From assembly GCA_905480235.1 (NCBI GenBank), contig CAJQPP010000147.1:1-37516 (forward strand): a DNA stretch of 37,516 bases. The letters run 5' to 3'. Shown here in pieces: positions 29,459-37,323 of this stretch. Numbering within the stretch: the first letter of the stretch is position 1; the number at the start of each line of letters is the position of its first letter. The translations under genes were made by a program, and so were the position numbers. The notes beneath the pieces are model-generated. The model saw nothing but the letters and a program-made list of their open reading frames with translations. It was not told where the DNA came from and ran no database searches. The DNA is from an uncultured Pirellulaceae bacterium (GTDB lineage: Bacteria; Planctomycetota; Planctomycetia; Pirellulales; Pirellulaceae).

Positions 29459-29522
29459 CGGTAACCGGCGGGTTGCCCGTTGGGCCACCCTTCGATTGGA
29501 TCACCTTCGATCCGAACGATAA
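29424..29522 (+). CDS. Possible 32-residue small protein
   Basis: ATG at 29424, 13 bases after AGGAGG (longer than ideal), opens a 32-codon frame beginning MSVPAIEVAA and ending in a basic LRLDHLRSER. Its TAA lies only four bases before the terminator stem, as expected for a real terminal gene. It has no hydrophobic segment. I do not recognise it. The same bases form the stem structures of the candidate RNA. Confidence 0.3.
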   Translation: MSVPAIEVAAVNGNRRVARWATLRLDHLRSER

Positions 29523-29526
29523 ATTA

Positions 29527-29564
29527 AAGCCCGAGTGGTTTCGACCGCTCGGGCTTGTTTTTTT
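29527..29564 (+). terminator. UUCG-capped rho-independent terminator
   Basis: The stem AAGCCCGAGTGGT (29527-29539) pairs with ACCGCTCGGGCTT (29544-29556) over 13 bases with one G-U pair, capped by TTCG and followed by G and seven T residues. It defines the 3' end of the short transcription unit before it. Confidence 0.92.
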
Positions 29565-29730
29565 GCGCGAGTGCAAAATATTCTCGCGACGTCTTGAGCA
29601 CTCGACTTATCAGGGCACAAGCAAACGCAGCTCTACTTTCAACAGGCTCAACGCAGTATCCTGCAAGCTACGCCGAACAACCAATTTGAAGACGTTTGGG
29701 ACACACTCTCGATAACACCAGGATAAAAGC

Positions 29731-30318
29731 ATGGCAGATTTTGAAATTGCTTACGGTGAAACGGAAATGCACGAGGGCGGATACGCCAATGACCCAGTCG
29801 ACCGCGGAGGAGAAACCTATCGAGGCGTCGCCAGACACTACCATCCAAATTGGTCTGGCTGGCGGATCATCGATCAACTGAAAGAGACACACCCCGACGA
29901 TTTCAAGCGTCGCATCGAAGACCATCAAGGCTTGGTCGATAGCACGAAGCAGTTTTACCGAACCAAATTCTGGGACCCCATCCGCGGTGACGAGATCCCC
30001 GATCAGTCGCTGGCCAACAAGGTCTTTGATACCGGGGTCAACCAAGGGGTTGCCAGCAGCATCGGATACCTGCAAGAAAGCCTCAACCTGCTCAATCGAA
30101 ATCAAAAAAACTATCTCGACATTGCGGTTGATAAGCAGATGGGCCCAGAAACGCAAAAATCTCTGCAAGCATTCCTGAAATTGGAATCTGGCCGACCGGA
30201 CTTCTTACTCAAGCTACTGAACCTGATGCAAGCAGCCAAATACCTCGCAATAATGCGACGCGATTCGACTCAAGAGCGGTTTGCTCGGGGCTGGCTAAAT
30301 CGGGTGGATTTGCGGTAA
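29731..30318 (+). CDS. GH108-type lysozyme (phage-like endolysin)
   Basis: A muramidase of the GH108 (ZliS/phage lysozyme) family, 195 residues. The N-terminus has the family signature HEGGYANDPVDRGGETYRGV with the catalytic glutamate at E15. TKQFYRTKFWDPIRGDEIPD and VFDTGVNQG follow, and the C-terminal peptidoglycan-binding-like part ends RFARGWLNRVDLR, as in the family. There is no signal peptide, so like phage endolysins it would need a holin or another route to reach peptidoglycan; no holin is adjacent. ATG at 29731 has AGGA about 8 bases upstream. It sits alone between the structured islet and rpsA, which suggests acquired phage DNA or a domesticated cell-wall enzyme. Confidence 0.88.
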   Translation: MADFEIAYGETEMHEGGYANDPVDRGGETYRGVARHYHPNWSGWRIIDQLKETHPDDFKRRIEDHQGLVDSTKQFYRTKFWDPIRGDEIPDQSLANKVFDTGVNQGVASSIGYLQESLNLLNRNQKNYLDIAVDKQMGPETQKSLQAFLKLESGRPDFLLKLLNLMQAAKYLAIMRRDSTQERFARGWLNRVDLR

Positions 30319-30423
30319 AACGCGTTGCCCCGGCCGGATCTATTTGCTATTCTCGGGGCTCGTAGTCGTGGGCGCTCATCTTTTTTATTGAGCATCCCGC
30401 GAAATTAACAACCAAACCTTTGT

Positions 30424-30488
30424 CACTGAACCGTCGGATTGCCGACGAAATACAGTGCAACCCCAAGGCCTAGCCATTTCTGTGGCTA
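30424..30488 (+). promoter_or_regulatory. Structured leader of rpsA
   Basis: Two stem-loops lie just before the start codon: CACTG (30424-30428) with CAGTG (30453-30457), enclosing a perfect CGTCGG-ATTG-CCGACG; and TAGCCA-TTTCTG-TGGCTA (30471-30488), ending 13 bases before AGGA. Ribosomal protein S1 represses its own translation through leader structure in E. coli; a similar role here is inference. Confidence 0.4.
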
Positions 30489-30510
30489 AACCTAAACCCC
30501 CAGGAACCCC

Positions 30511-32328
30511 ATGGTAGATCGCAACCTAATCCGCACGCTGGAAGACGAAGATATTTCGCAACTTGTGCTGGACATGTTTCCAGATGACGAAATTGACTAT
30601 GAAAATTGGCTGCCGGATGAATTGGATACGCAGGCCTACGAGATCAACAAGATCATCGAAGGCAAGATTATCAGCGTTCAAGACGACATCGTTCTGGTAG
30701 ACGTCGGTTACAAGAGTGAAGGCACGCTGTCTCGCAGCGAATGGAAAGAGACTCAAGATCCGCCTGAGGTAGGGCAAACCGTTCAGGTACTTATTCAAGA
30801 CCTGGAAGACGACCAGGGAATGGCAGATGACCCGCATGGTCAAATCGCCATCAGCAAAGAAAAAGCAGATATCATCCTGCATTGGCAAAACGTGATTTCC
30901 AATGTGACCGAGGGAGATATCGTAACCGGTACATGCACACGAAAAATCAAGGGTGGTTTGCTGGTCGACATCGGTGTGCCAGTCTTCCTGCCTGCGTCGC
31001 AAGTTGACATTCGTCGTCCTGGCGATATCGCCGATTTCATCGGTCGCGTTGTGCAATGCGAAGTCCTGAAAATTGACGAGCAACGTCGCAACATCGTGGT
31101 CAGCCGTCGTTCGTTGATCGAAAAGGAACGTCAGTACGCTCAACAAAAACTGTTGGAAGAATTGGAAATCGGCCAAGTGCGCTCCGGAGTCGTCAAAAAC
31201 ATCGCCGACTTTGGTGCGTTTGTCGACTTGGGTGGAATCGACGGTCTGTTGCACATTACCGATATGTCGCACTCGCGAATCCAGCACCCATCCGACATGG
31301 TTTCGATCGACCAACAAATCGACGTTAAAGTTTTGAATATTGATCGCGAGAAGATCAAGATCGCCCTCGGCATGAAACAGATGCTGTCGAATCCGTGGGA
31401 CGACGTGGAAACCAAATACCCCGTCAACACGGTCCACAAGGGAGAGGTCGTCAATGTCATGAGCTACGGTGCGTTTGTGAAATTGGAGCCCGGCATCGAA
31501 GGCTTGGTTCACATTTCAGAAATGTCCTGGGTCAAACGCATCAACCACCCATCCGAACTGGTACAGATTGGCGACGAGATTGACGTATGCGTTTTGGGAA
31601 TCGACCGTCAGGGCGAACAGATGTCTCTGGGGATCAAGCAAACCCAAGCCAACCCATGGGATGACGTCCAAGATCGTTACCCCTCAGACAAATTGGTCAA
31701 AGGTAAGGTTCGAAACCTCACCAATTACGGTGCCTTCATCGAATTGGAAGAGGGCATCGACGGTCTTTTGCATGTCTCTGACATGTCTTGGACCCGCAAG
31801 ATCAGCCACCCCAGCGAAATGCTGGAAAAAGGCCAAGAGATCGAATGCAAAATTCTGGCAGTCGACATCGATCGCCGCCGAATTGCACTGGGACTCAAAC
31901 AACTGGCCAACGATCCGTGGGCCACAGACATTCCTTCCAAGTACCAACCGGGTCAAATCATCCACGGAAACGTCACCAAGATTACCAACTTTGGTGTCTT
32001 CGTCGGTCTTGAGGATGGACTCGAGGGACTGCTTCACATCTCCGAATTATCGGATCAAAAGGTGGAGAATCCCGAGGATGTCGTGAACGTCGGAGACGAA
32101 CTGGAAGTCAAAATTCTTCGCGTCGATACGGAAGAGCGAAAGATTGGCCTGTCACGTCGCCGCGTCGAGTGGAACGAAGAGAAAGAAGCTGCCGAAAATG
32201 CGAAAGAAGCAGCCGCCGCAGCCCAGAAAATGGATACGGCAGATCTCAAAGGTGGATTGGGCTCAGCCGGTCCACTGATTTCACCGGACATGGCAACCGA
32301 GCGGGAAGATGCCGGAGGCGGCGAATAA
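30511..32328 (+). CDS. rpsA: 30S ribosomal protein S1
   Basis: The RNA-binding ribosomal protein that helps mRNA reach the 30S platform. 605 residues with six S1 (OB-fold) domains from about residue 45 to 545. The repeats include GKIISVQDDIVLVDVGYKSEG, NIADFGAFVDLGGIDGLLHIT, VMSYGAFVKLEPGIEGLVHIS, NLTNYGAFIELEEGIDGLLHVS and KITNFGVFVGLEDGLEGLLHIS, with linkers of the type NPWDDV. It has a ~40-residue acidic N-terminal lead and a Lys/Ala/Glu-rich C-terminal tail, making it longer than E. coli S1 (557). ATG at 30511 has AGGA six bases upstream. It is a single-gene unit with its own terminator and structured leader. Confidence 0.96.
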   Translation: MVDRNLIRTLEDEDISQLVLDMFPDDEIDYENWLPDELDTQAYEINKIIEGKIISVQDDIVLVDVGYKSEGTLSRSEWKETQDPPEVGQTVQVLIQDLEDDQGMADDPHGQIAISKEKADIILHWQNVISNVTEGDIVTGTCTRKIKGGLLVDIGVPVFLPASQVDIRRPGDIADFIGRVVQCEVLKIDEQRRNIVVSRRSLIEKERQYAQQKLLEELEIGQVRSGVVKNIADFGAFVDLGGIDGLLHITDMSHSRIQHPSDMVSIDQQIDVKVLNIDREKIKIALGMKQMLSNPWDDVETKYPVNTVHKGEVVNVMSYGAFVKLEPGIEGLVHISEMSWVKRINHPSELVQIGDEIDVCVLGIDRQGEQMSLGIKQTQANPWDDVQDRYPSDKLVKGKVRNLTNYGAFIELEEGIDGLLHVSDMSWTRKISHPSEMLEKGQEIECKILAVDIDRRRIALGLKQLANDPWATDIPSKYQPGQIIHGNVTKITNFGVFVGLEDGLEGLLHISELSDQKVENPEDVVNVGDELEVKILRVDTEERKIGLSRRRVEWNEEKEAAENAKEAAAAAQKMDTADLKGGLGSAGPLISPDMATEREDAGGGE

Positions 32329-32358
32329 ATCTGACTCTCAGATAACTTGTTAAACAAC

Positions 32359-32391
32359 AAGCCCGTGGTTTTATTACCGCGGGCTTTTTTT
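32359..32391 (+). terminator. Terminator of rpsA
   Basis: An 11-base stem, AAGCCCGTGGT with ACCGCGGGCTT (one G-T pair), has a 6-base loop and a run of seven T residues. It lies 30 bases after the rpsA stop. Confidence 0.93.
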
Positions 32392-32453
32392 GTGGCCGGT
32401 TGGTCTCTTCCCGCGCTGTTCAAAAACGAGTTACGCTTTAAGCCGCCGGCTCC

Positions 32454-32846
32454 TCAAACGTCCTTCAAAGTTTGAGAAAACGCAGCCAACCTGTCCGCGT
32501 AAACTCTCTTTCGCTCGGTTGTATAGTCCCACCAAGGTCGTGGCGGATTTCCATTCATGTAATCAACCGTTGCGATTAAGACATCCAAAACACAGGGGTC
32601 CTGTCTGGCGCAAGTCCGCCGGCACAGTTCACAGTAAAGCTCCCAGGGATCTCGCTCCACCAATTCCTGGGGGCATGTCAGGCCCAACAAAAGAAAGTCC
32701 CGCTCTATGGCCGGGCCAACATTAATGATCTGCTGGAATGCTTTGATCCGCCGACGTTCGGTTTGCTGGCCTGCTTTTTTCAATCGGTTACCTCTCAGAG
32801 TTCGCCCATCGCGTTCGACCGTCGTTCCGTTCAGCGAATCGGTCAC
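32454..32846 (-). CDS. Cdd1-like helix-hairpin-helix protein
   Basis: A small protein of the Cdd1 / pathogenicity-locus HhH family. The core INVGPAIERDFLLLGLTCPQELV contains the hairpin, followed by DPWELYCELC and CVLDVLIATVDYMN and an ending with PRPWWDYT, all matching the family, whose role is unknown but which resembles DNA-binding HhH modules. The longest frame starts at GTG 32846 without a ribosome site. A TTG at 32783, preceded by AGAGGT, would give a 109-residue protein closer to the usual family length and is my preference. It is convergent with rpsA. Confidence 0.72.
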   Translation of the reverse strand: MTDSLNGTTVERDGRTLRGNRLKKAGQQTERRRIKAFQQIINVGPAIERDFLLLGLTCPQELVERDPWELYCELCRRTCARQDPCVLDVLIATVDYMNGNPPRPWWDYTTERKRVYADRLAAFSQTLKDV

Positions 32847-33238
32847 TTAAGTCTGACAAAGTGTACGAAGCAACGCCTAAAAAACCCACCTTTTCCACGA
32901 TTTCTCCAACGCTCATTTTGGCCGTCATGGGTCGAATGCGGAAAGACTCGATCGCTTCCCCAATGGGGCGAACAACGAGGGAACCCCTGAGTTTGCTTGT
33001 TTTTCGGACGAGGTGGCCCCCATTTTATTCCCCAGACGCATGATCGCTGCTAGCCGCCACGAAAATAGAACACCGTCCGATTTTTAGGCGTGACCCTTTC
33101 GCTTGTGCCAATCAGAGTTATCTGTGCAAAAGCCATATATTGAAACCTGATCGACCATTGCCGACTAATAGTCGACTGAACTACAATTCGCCTAGATCGG
33201 CAAGCTTCTGAATCCAGCAATCAGCGTGAGTAAACAGT
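32847..33238. other. Intergenic region before the DUF1573 gene
   Basis: About 390 bases between divergent genes. Plus-strand frames at 32763-33043 have no ribosome sites or recognisable family. The only signal I can support is the promoter candidate at 33158-33187. Confidence 0.5.
33158..33187 (+). promoter_or_regulatory. Candidate sigma-70-type promoter of the DUF1573 gene
   Basis: TTGCCG (33158-33163), an 18-base spacer and TACAAT (33182-33187) lie about 50 bases before the start codon. The spacer contains the palindrome GACTAATAGTC. Confidence 0.4.
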
Positions 33239-34243
33239 ATGAATTTGTTACGCATTATCAAATTCGCAGCACTGGCAATAACGGTGCTGGGTATGCACGG
33301 AACGGCCGCCGGCCAACAATGGGCTCGAAAGATGTTTACCGGGGAGACAACCCACGATTTTGGCGTGCTGGCCGCTGACGCTGACGCCGTTCATCGGTTC
33401 GAGTTCAAGAACCTTTTTGAGGAGGACATCCACGTCGCCTCGGTATCGACGAGTTGTAATTGCACCATCGCTTCGATCGAAAAGCAAACGCTTAAGACTC
33501 ACGAGACGAGCGCCATTATTGCGCGGTTCAACACATCAGCGTTTCGTGGTCAGAAACAAGCCACTTTGACAGTGCGGATTGACCGCCCCTATTATGCAGA
33601 AGTCCAATTGATTGTACGCGGAAACATCCGTGGCAACGTAGCTTTCGAACCGGGCTCGATACAATTTGGTGATGTCAAACAAGGCACCAAGGCAGCGAAG
33701 CGGATTACCGTCAATCATCGGGGGAGCGATCGTTGGGAAATCCGTGATGTTAAAACCACATTTGACATGAACCAAATCAAGGTGAGTCTGGACGAAAACC
33801 TACGTGGCAACGGCGCCGTTCAATACGACATGACCGTGCAACTGCAAGACAATGTCCCCGCCGGTTATGTGCGGGGCGAACTGATCATTGAAACCAGCGA
33901 GGGGCAAAACATGCGTTACCCCTTGGTTTTCAATGGTCGGGTGGTACCTTCGATCGAACTGAGTCCGGAAATTTTAACGCTGGGTCCCATCAATCCCGGT
34001 ACTGTGATTGAAAAGAAGATTCTTTTGAAGGCAGATACCCCTTTTCGCGTAACCTCCATCGAGTGTTCGGACAAATGTCTTGAGATTGAAACTCCGAATG
34101 AACCGAAAAAGCTGCATCTCATGACGGTCAAATACACCGCCGGCGAGGAGATTGGCCAGCAAGAACACCAGGCGCAGATCACCACCGATCTCGGCGGGGA
34201 AGCGATGATTTTCAAAACGATTGCCACCGTCGAAGAAAAGTAA
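33239..34243 (+). CDS. Secreted DUF1573 protein
   Basis: 334 residues with a signal peptide (1-26, ending AAGQQ). The first domain is DUF1573, an immunoglobulin-like fold: THDFGVLAADADAVHRFEFKN followed by the conserved STSCNCT with C73 and C75. Two further beta-rich repeats follow (about 135-230 and 235-330), the last introduced by LTLGPINPG. DUF1573 proteins are periplasmic or surface proteins of unknown role, common in planctomycetes and Bacteroidetes. The ribosome site is weak. It is a single gene, convergent with the YhdH-type gene. Confidence 0.86.
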   Translation: MNLLRIIKFAALAITVLGMHGTAAGQQWARKMFTGETTHDFGVLAADADAVHRFEFKNLFEEDIHVASVSTSCNCTIASIEKQTLKTHETSAIIARFNTSAFRGQKQATLTVRIDRPYYAEVQLIVRGNIRGNVAFEPGSIQFGDVKQGTKAAKRITVNHRGSDRWEIRDVKTTFDMNQIKVSLDENLRGNGAVQYDMTVQLQDNVPAGYVRGELIIETSEGQNMRYPLVFNGRVVPSIELSPEILTLGPINPGTVIEKKILLKADTPFRVTSIECSDKCLEIETPNEPKKLHLMTVKYTAGEEIGQQEHQAQITTDLGGEAMIFKTIATVEEK

Positions 34244-34323
34244 AACTGGAATAACCCCATGCTTGCTGGCGACCCAGAGTGCCGCGGCTTAGCAAAAACG
34301 GCACGCTGTGGGTGTGATGATTT

Positions 34324-35322
34324 TCAAGAAGCGACTTCCACCACGTGCCTACCTCGTACTTTACCGGCAAGAATCGCCAACACAGATGACTCGACATCCG
34401 CAAGCGAGACATTGACGGCCAAGTCTTCGAGACCCTGCAGTTTTAGGTCGGTCGCCAAGCGCGTCCACAATCGCTGACGAAATTCAACGGAAGCATTCGC
34501 AGAGTCGATGCCTTGCAGTGAAATTCCACGTAAAATGAATGGGTACACCGTGGTGTTTAGTTGAGACCCGGCAACCAACCCGCAGGCTGTGACACAGCCT
34601 CCTGGCCGAGTCGAACGGAGTGTGGTTTCCAGAATATCCCCCCCCACCGTGTCCACAGCACCGGCCCATTTACCGGAAAGGAGTGGGCGATTACTGTCAT
34701 CGCTGACTTCTTCCCGAGAAAGCACACGCGTCGCCCCCAAATTTTTCAACCAATCGACCTGATCTAATTTCCCAGTGACTGCGACGACTTGATATCCCAA
34801 TTGCCCCAATAATTTTACGGCAAAGGAACCGACCCCACCGGTTGCCCCGGTGACCAGAACTGGGCCTGAATCGGCTTCGACACCATGATGCTGTAGACGT
34901 TCCACCGATTGAGCGGCCGTGAATCCGGCCGTCCCCAGAATGACGGATTCCCGAGCCGTTAACCCCTCAGGTAACACAAAACAATAGGCACCCGGTACCC
35001 GTGCCAGTGTTGACCAACCACCCCACGAGCGGGTCCCGAAATCAGCGCCGGAAACCATCACTTCGTCGCCCACGGCACAACGCTCACTACGCGATTCCAC
35101 GACGCGACCAACGGCATCAATCCCGGGCACTAACGGGAGGCCTAAAGCCACGCCCGGGTGGCCCTCCGCAGCCAAGGCATCCTTGTAGTTAACCGCGGAA
35201 AAATGAACCTCCAGCAATACCTCGCCCTCGGGCAACGAATCCACTGGATGCTGTTGAATGCTCCGCACCAATTCCCCATCCTGTTTGTCCACAAAAAAGC
35301 AGGTTACGCGTGCTGATTCCAT
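34324..35322 (-). CDS. YhdH/YhfP-type NADPH quinone or acryloyl-CoA reductase
   Basis: Medium-chain dehydrogenase/reductase, 332 residues from ATG 35322 (AGGA 8 bases upstream); a longer frame to 35358 lacks a ribosome site. The N-terminal GroES-like fold contains VNYKDALAAEG and PGIDAVGRVV. The Rossmann region has VLVTGATGGVGSFAVKLL, and AVDTVGG and the loop ACGLVAGSQLNTTVYPFILRG are hallmarks of the YhdH/AcuI subgroup. These enzymes use NADPH to reduce acrylyl-CoA or quinone-like enones and lack zinc ligands. The main uncertainty is substrate. It is divergent from the kinase gene. Confidence 0.88.
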   Translation of the reverse strand: MESARVTCFFVDKQDGELVRSIQQHPVDSLPEGEVLLEVHFSAVNYKDALAAEGHPGVALGLPLVPGIDAVGRVVESRSERCAVGDEVMVSGADFGTRSWGGWSTLARVPGAYCFVLPEGLTARESVILGTAGFTAAQSVERLQHHGVEADSGPVLVTGATGGVGSFAVKLLGQLGYQVVAVTGKLDQVDWLKNLGATRVLSREEVSDDSNRPLLSGKWAGAVDTVGGDILETTLRSTRPGGCVTACGLVAGSQLNTTVYPFILRGISLQGIDSANASVEFRQRLWTRLATDLKLQGLEDLAVNVSLADVESSVLAILAGKVRGRHVVEVAS

Positions 35323-35459
35323 CTTAAGGTCCTGACTAAGCCATGAAATTTCCGACAACTCTGCAATTCGGCTCCGTTTTTATCGAGCCCGCAATTCCGT
35401 TCTTGCCAGTGCCATCTACCGATGAGATTTATTTTATCGCAGGATCATAACATCCCTCG

Positions 35460-35489
35460 TTGGCGAAAAAACGGGGGCTGGGCTAAACT
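35460..35489 (+). promoter_or_regulatory. Candidate promoter of the kinase gene
   Basis: TTGGCG (35460-35465), an 18-base spacer and TAAACT (35484-35489) lie about 80 bases before the start codon. Each hexamer matches the sigma-70 consensus at four of six positions. Confidence 0.33.
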
Positions 35490-35566
35490 CCATACAAGCG
35501 TAACCAACGAACCAGTGGTTCCGCCAACAACTTGTCAGCTCCTCTCAACTCGGTTCAGCTAAACCA

Positions 35567-37093
35567 ATGAACCTCGATCAAACACACGCGTTCGGAAATT
35601 CAAACAGCCAACGGGAAGGCGTTTACCGCTGTCCCTGCGGAACCGACGTAAAGATGTGTCCACAAAAAGGGGGGCACTGCACGTCATGCCAGCGGGAATT
35701 TCCAGCTGCGGTCATGCAAATCCCGATGACCATGACGTTTTCGGATTTGAGGGCTGGCAAATTCAAACCACGAGTGGCACCCACAGACCAGGACGATCAC
35801 TTAATCGGTACAACCCTTGGGCATTTCGAGATCATCGAACCGATTGGCCGAGGCGGTATGGGCCAGGTGTATCGAGCATTGGATAAGTCGTTGCAAAGGT
35901 ACGTTGCCGTCAAGGTCATTCATCGCGAAAGCGATTCCGGATTGGGCGCGCAGGCGCAGGCTCGCTTGATGCACGAGGCTGTCGCACAGGCGCGTGTGAA
36001 CCACCCGAATATCGTCACGATATTTTACGTGGGCAAAGAATCCGACACCGCATTTCTGGCGATGGAATTGATCGACGGTCGTGACGCCAGCGAGCTGATT
36101 AAACAGGGAGATATTTCTTACGAATTTCTCTGTACCATGGCTATAAAAATTACCGACGCACTAAAAGTGGCGTCGCAAACCGGGATTGTTCATTCAGATA
36201 TCAAGCCGCAAAACCTTTTGATTCTGCAAGATGGCAACGTCAAGTTATCCGACTTTGGCATGGCGAGAATCGGTGAGGATGACCAGGATGAGCTGTTGGG
36301 AGGAACCCCCAATTACCTGGCACCCGAACTGCTGGAACAGGGTAAACCTTCGATTCAATCCGATATGTACGCTTTGGGGGTCACCCTTTTTGAGCTGACT
36401 TTTGGGCGATTACCCGTAATGCTTTCCGGATCCTCGTTAAAACAATGGTCAAAAATTCACGATACAGCAGCCGTGGACTTTCCCGAGCCATGGCCTGACC
36501 ACCTGCCAGAGGATTGGCAAAATATCCTGCAACGCCTGCTCGCAAAATCTCCCGCAGATCGTTTTTCGTCTTACCAAGAACTGGGACGAGAACTCAACTC
36601 GATCCTGCCCGTCAAACGGAGCACGGCAGGTCTTGTGCCGCGAGCTATCGCTTGGGTGATCGATGTGTTGACCATTATCATCCTTTCCATCTTTCCCCTA
36701 GTAGCCATCTCCATCGCGCGGGTAGGGTCCCCACCGCAAACCAATGGCTTCTATTTGTTGGCTGCCTTGATTGTCTACTTCATGGGAGTTTACTGGTGGC
36801 GACAATCTTTGGGGCGTTACCTATTCCACTTAAGGGTGGTGAACCGCTACAGCCTGAAACCTAGCCGTAAAAACATGCTGCTCCGCGAAATGGCGAGAAT
36901 GCAAATCATCTGGACCACTGTTGCCGGGGCTCTCAGCCTGCAAATGGCGCCCCGAATCGGGCTGGTGTTGGTGATGCTGGGTCTGATCTTGTTCGCCTTC
37001 GATTTCCTCTACACCGTGACGCTCGGTCTCGGTAAGAGCATTCACGACAAGTTCCTGGGCACGCAATCGGTAATTGTCTCTGAGATAGGTTGA
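35567..37093 (+). CDS. Ser/Thr protein kinase with N-terminal zinc ribbon and C-terminal RDD membrane domain
   Basis: 508 residues. A Cys cluster (C22, C24, C31, C38, C41) forms a likely zinc ribbon. The kinase domain (about 86-345) has the P-loop GRGGMGQV (94-101), K116, E137, catalytic HSDIKPQN (209-216, D211) and DFG at 229-231, then GTPNYLAPE. All catalytic residues are present, but the residue before the catalytic Asp is Ser rather than Arg, making it a non-RD kinase. From about 352 on, an RDD-type domain supplies four hydrophobic segments and the QSLGRYLFHLRVV motif. So the kinase faces the cytoplasm on a C-terminal membrane anchor. The ribosome site is weak at ATG 35567. Confidence 0.93.
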   Translation: MNLDQTHAFGNSNSQREGVYRCPCGTDVKMCPQKGGHCTSCQREFPAAVMQIPMTMTFSDLRAGKFKPRVAPTDQDDHLIGTTLGHFEIIEPIGRGGMGQVYRALDKSLQRYVAVKVIHRESDSGLGAQAQARLMHEAVAQARVNHPNIVTIFYVGKESDTAFLAMELIDGRDASELIKQGDISYEFLCTMAIKITDALKVASQTGIVHSDIKPQNLLILQDGNVKLSDFGMARIGEDDQDELLGGTPNYLAPELLEQGKPSIQSDMYALGVTLFELTFGRLPVMLSGSSLKQWSKIHDTAAVDFPEPWPDHLPEDWQNILQRLLAKSPADRFSSYQELGRELNSILPVKRSTAGLVPRAIAWVIDVLTIIILSIFPLVAISIARVGSPPQTNGFYLLAALIVYFMGVYWWRQSLGRYLFHLRVVNRYSLKPSRKNMLLREMARMQIIWTTVAGALSLQMAPRIGLVLVMLGLILFAFDFLYTVTLGLGKSIHDKFLGTQSVIVSEIG

Positions 37094-37323
37094 TAGGTCC
37101 TTAGCGGATAACGCAGGGCTCCAGATGCCGGTCCCCAAGGCCGTTTGCTAGCGGCGTTCCACCATCAAATCATGGGATTTCCGCCTGTAAACAGTGCCCC
37201 CAATCACCCTAATCTTCGCACACTACAGAACCGGCAAAATTCCCGGAATCGGATTAATTACGACGACCGGATTTGCCGATGTGCCTAATGAAGTCCTTTT
37301 TCGAAACTTCAGGCAGAAGAAAA

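Larger units (their letters stand above)
29401..29564 (+). ncRNA. Candidate structured RNA with 16S 3'-end-like sequence
   Basis: AGAAAGGAGGTG (29401-29412) is a perfect 12-base complement of the universal 16S rRNA 3' tail. Downstream are GGTAACCG (29460-29467) and TTGGATCACCT (29496-29506), both identical to and in the same order as sequence flanking helix 45 in bacterial 16S rRNA. Between them, GGTGGCC (29444-29450) pairs with GGCCACC (29483-29489), enclosing hairpins CGGTTA/TAACCG and CGGG/CCCG, a three-way junction. TTGGATC/GATCCGA (29496-29515) forms the next hairpin, and a terminator ends the unit. Two tiny reading frames also start here, so it may be an mRNA instead. Structure and matches are seen; function is unknown. 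Confidence 0.4.
29020..29730. other. Gene-poor islet with AT-rich part and structured element
   Basis: 711 bases between the arginase gene and the lysozyme gene. From about 29045 to 29310 the DNA is visibly richer in A/T than its neighbours, with A runs and no supported gene on either strand. It contains a perfect 8-base hairpin AAAGGAGA/TCTCCTTT (29157-29180), a TTGAA/TTCAA dyad around GAATTAATATTC (near 29247-29266), and hairpins at 29317-29356 and 29362-29381. The structured unit 29401-29564 is described separately. The final ~165 bases before the lysozyme hold only a small CGCGA/TCGCG hairpin. Confidence 0.6.

Noticed and set aside
29290-29570. tmRNA, SRP RNA or RNase P RNA
   Set aside because: No CCA-bearing acceptor stem or tag frame, no SRP GGAA-loop core, and no RNase P conserved blocks.
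29410-29715. 101-codon plus-strand frame crossing the UUCG terminator
   Set aside because: It reads straight through a very strong terminator, and its start codon overlaps the ribosome site.
30526-31512. 328-codon minus-strand frame opposite rpsA
   Set aside because: S1 repeats on the plus strand are unambiguous; the antisense frame only mirrors their codon bias.
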